A stretch of 7,583 nucleotides of DNA from Paracoccaceae bacterium (GTDB taxonomy: Bacteria > Pseudomonadota > Alphaproteobacteria > Rhodobacterales > Rhodobacteraceae). The first letter of the stretch is position 1. Each line of letters starts with the position of its first letter. Of the stretch, positions 6,320 through 7,583 are shown one piece after another. The DNA is taken from contig SKOX01000237.1 in assembly GCA_007119835.1 (NCBI GenBank), positions 1 through 7,583 on the forward strand, read 5' to 3'. Made by a program: the position numbers and the translations under genes. Below the pieces are notes generated by a model. That model had not been told where the DNA came from and did not search any database. It saw only the letters and a list, made by a program, of their open reading frames with translations.

Positions 6320-7066
6320 TCACCGGGCGCGGCGCCGATGCAGGCCGGCGAGGTCGATGACGCGGATCTGGCGGTAGGCGCTCTCCACGAGCCCGTCCTG
6401 CTCGAAGCGCTTCAGGATTTGCCCCACGCTCGACCGCGCCAGGTTGGCCATGCGGCCAAGGTCCTCGTGGCAGATCTCAATGCTGAGGGGCGCGTCCCGG
6501 CCGACGGCGCGGATCTGGCCCGCGAGGATGAGAAGGACCGCCGCCACCCGCGCTTCGGAGCCGCGGATCATCAGCGCGTCGGCGACCTGGATCGCCAGGA
6601 GCTGGTTGCGGAGCGGCAGGTGCGCGAACCACCGCCAGGCTTCGGGCTCGCTCCTGACGATGGCGTCCCACTGGGCGAGGGGCAGGTGCGCGAAGAGGCT
6701 GTCGCGCGTGGCGCGCACGCCGACGACCCGGGGCCGCCGGGTCAGGACGGAGCCCTCGCCGACCCAGAAACCGGTCTGGACGAACATCGCGAAGTAGGGC
6801 TCGCGGTCGTCCGGCACGAGCTCGACGCCGAAGCCGCCGGAGGCGAGGCCGTAGAGGCCGCCGGCCGGATCGCCCTCCCGATAGATCGCCTCGTTGCGCA
6901 GGATCCGCCTGATCCTGCAGCGAGAGAGCACGGCCGCACGAAAGGGCTCCGGCGTGTCGGCGAGCCAGCCGGTCTCGTGGAGTAGGTCGAGTTCGCGCGG
7001 CCATTCCAAGGGCGGGCGCCCCCAATCGGACGCCGAACCCTGTACCGAGTTGCCGCCGAAAAGCAA
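6320..7066 (-). CDS. Crp/Fnr-family transcriptional regulator
   Basis: Encodes up to 248 residues. An N-terminal cyclic-nucleotide-binding-like beta barrel (about 34-130) contains AIYREGDPAGGLYGLASGGF and GFWVGEGSVL. A dimer helix follows (about 140-165), then a winged helix-turn-helix (about 175-245) with CHEDLGRMANLARSSVGQIL and FEQDGLVESAYRQIRV. Only two cysteines (C50, C199) exist, so there is no FNR-type iron-sulfur ligand set. The barrel lacks an obvious cAMP phosphate-binding motif, so the effector is unknown. The first in-frame start is a TTG at 7066; no ATG or GTG lies in frame near the expected N-terminus and no strong ribosome site is seen, so the start is uncertain. It lies 86 bases after the HdeD-like gene and immediately before the solute-binding fragment, all on one strand. 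Confidence 0.85.
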   Translation of the reverse strand: MLFGGNSVQGSASDWGRPPLEWPRELDLLHETGWLADTPEPFRAAVLSRCRIRRILRNEAIYREGDPAGGLYGLASGGFGVELVPDDREPYFAMFVQTGFWVGEGSVLTRRPRVVGVRATRDSLFAHLPLAQWDAIVRSEPEAWRWFAHLPLRNQLLAIQVADALMIRGSEARVAAVLLILAGQIRAVGRDAPLSIEICHEDLGRMANLARSSVGQILKRFEQDGLVESAYRQIRVIDLAGLHRRRAR

Positions 7067-7152
7067 CCCGGCGCCGCTGGTCGCCGTGACCGTGGCGCAC
7101 CGGGGAGGCGACGATGCGCGCGCCGCGCCCCCGGCGCCGTTCGGTCGGTGCC

Positions 7153-7583
7153 TCAGGCGGCGGCTGCGGGCGGGTGGGCCGACGCCTTCCGCACCTGCCA
7201 GGCCATCCAGGCGATGGCCGCGCCTTCGGCGATCAGGTTGACGCCGATGAAGATGCCGAGAAACAGCAGGCTCATGGCCGGGTTCGCGAGCAGCCAGACG
7301 CCGATCAGCACGCCGACGATCCCGCTCAGGAGCACCCAGAACCAGTTCTCGAGCGGCCGGATCGAGAGCGAGAACACGATCTTCGCGAGGCCGCCGATCA
7401 GGAAGTAGACGATCATCAGCAACACCAGCGCGCCGATGCCGAGCGCGGGATTGCGGACGATAAGCAAGCCCACCAGGACCGAGAGGGCGGCGGAGATCAG
7501 CTGCAGCCAGAAATGCGGCGCCTTGCTGCCGCCGATCAGCGTCAGGCCCTCGGCGATGCCGGCAAAGATCAGGATCCAGCCGA
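7153..7583 (-). CDS. HdeD-like (DUF308) membrane protein, C-terminal part
   Basis: The frame runs uninterrupted from the right edge to the stop at 7153, giving 142 residues; the N-terminus is outside the window. About five membrane segments are visible: IFAGIAEGLTLIGG (partial), LQLISAALSVLVGLLIV, LGIGALVLLMIVYFLIGGLAKI, WFWVLLSGIVGVLIGVWLL and MSLLFLGIFIGVNLIAEGAA. NP-A turns after two of them (RNPALG, ANPAMS) are typical of the HdeD/DUF308 repeat. The tail is short, basic and Ala-rich. E. coli HdeD is linked to acid resistance at high cell density; the alphaproteobacterial relatives have no defined job known to me. A GTG at 7473 is only an internal codon, since coding clearly continues upstream of it. 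Confidence 0.85.
   Translation of the reverse strand, partial: GWILIFAGIAEGLTLIGGSKAPHFWLQLISAALSVLVGLLIVRNPALGIGALVLLMIVYFLIGGLAKIVFSLSIRPLENWFWVLLSGIVGVLIGVWLLANPAMSLLFLGIFIGVNLIAEGAAIAWMAWQVRKASAHPPAAAA

Noticed and set aside
6023..6985. 320-codon plus-strand open frame
   Set aside because: Antisense shadow of the Crp/Fnr gene and the solute-binding fragment; composition is Asp/Glu/Arg/Pro-rich with no domain, as expected from the reverse of GC-rich codons.
7067..7152. GC-rich inverted-repeat-like run after the HdeD-like gene as a terminator
   Set aside because: The run is mostly G/C repeats such as GGCGCC without a defined stem-loop plus T-run.
1..7583. CRISPR array, tRNA or rRNA genes, insertion sequences, integrase or attachment site
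   Set aside because: I saw no regularly spaced repeats, tRNA-like arms, terminal inverted repeats or recombinase motifs.

Overview
The window is GC-rich (roughly two thirds G+C by eye), with dense long antisense shadow frames. It looks like the chromosome of an alphaproteobacterium, most likely Hyphomicrobiales of the Methylobacterium/Methylorubrum type. That placement rests on protein resemblance from memory: the tail-gene module, the twin-CBS protein ending in GVGYR, the GAF histidine kinase and the HdeD protein. No rRNA, tRNA, CRISPR array, transposase or integrase is visible.

Layout, left to right. Positions 1-2217 (minus strand) hold a decayed prophage tail module: a tail-terminator-like gene (2217-1798), a tail tube gene cut off at about codon 147 (1773-1255), and the first 435 codons of a large baseplate/TIM-barrel 'host specificity' protein that runs off the left edge (1306-1). 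Everything normally found between tube and baseplate (tape measure, minor tail proteins, NlpC/P60 peptidase) is gone. Positions 2332-3169 (plus strand) hold a twin-CBS protein and a small unknown protein. At 3347-3198 (minus) lies a frameshifted N-terminal stub of a second, diverged copy of the tail-terminator gene. A stand-alone receiver protein (3464-3859, plus) and a GAF-HisKA-HATPase kinase (4850-3819, minus) follow; they are convergent and overlap by 41 bases at their 3' ends. Positions 6319-4996 (minus) hold a fragment of a family-5 solute-binding protein and a full-length formamidase/acetamidase frame interrupted by one in-frame TGA at a codon that is Cys in relatives. A Crp/Fnr-family regulator (7066-6320) and the C-terminal part of an HdeD-like membrane protein (to the right edge) complete the window.

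Reading as a whole: this is a junkyard-like accessory region where prophage decay, gene fragments and small sensory/stress regulators are mixed. The intact-looking genes (CBS protein, small unknown, receiver, kinase, Crp/Fnr, HdeD) are all signalling or stress-type functions. The damaged ones are phage structural or amide/peptide uptake and hydrolysis genes. A GGAAC-N16-GGTT element just upstream of the receiver gene resembles the alphaproteobacterial general-stress (EcfG) promoter, which would tie the receiver to the general stress response. No complete new system is evident. The strongest leads are the Cys-to-TGA formamidase, the tail tube/baseplate deletion fusion and the overlapping kinase/receiver pair.
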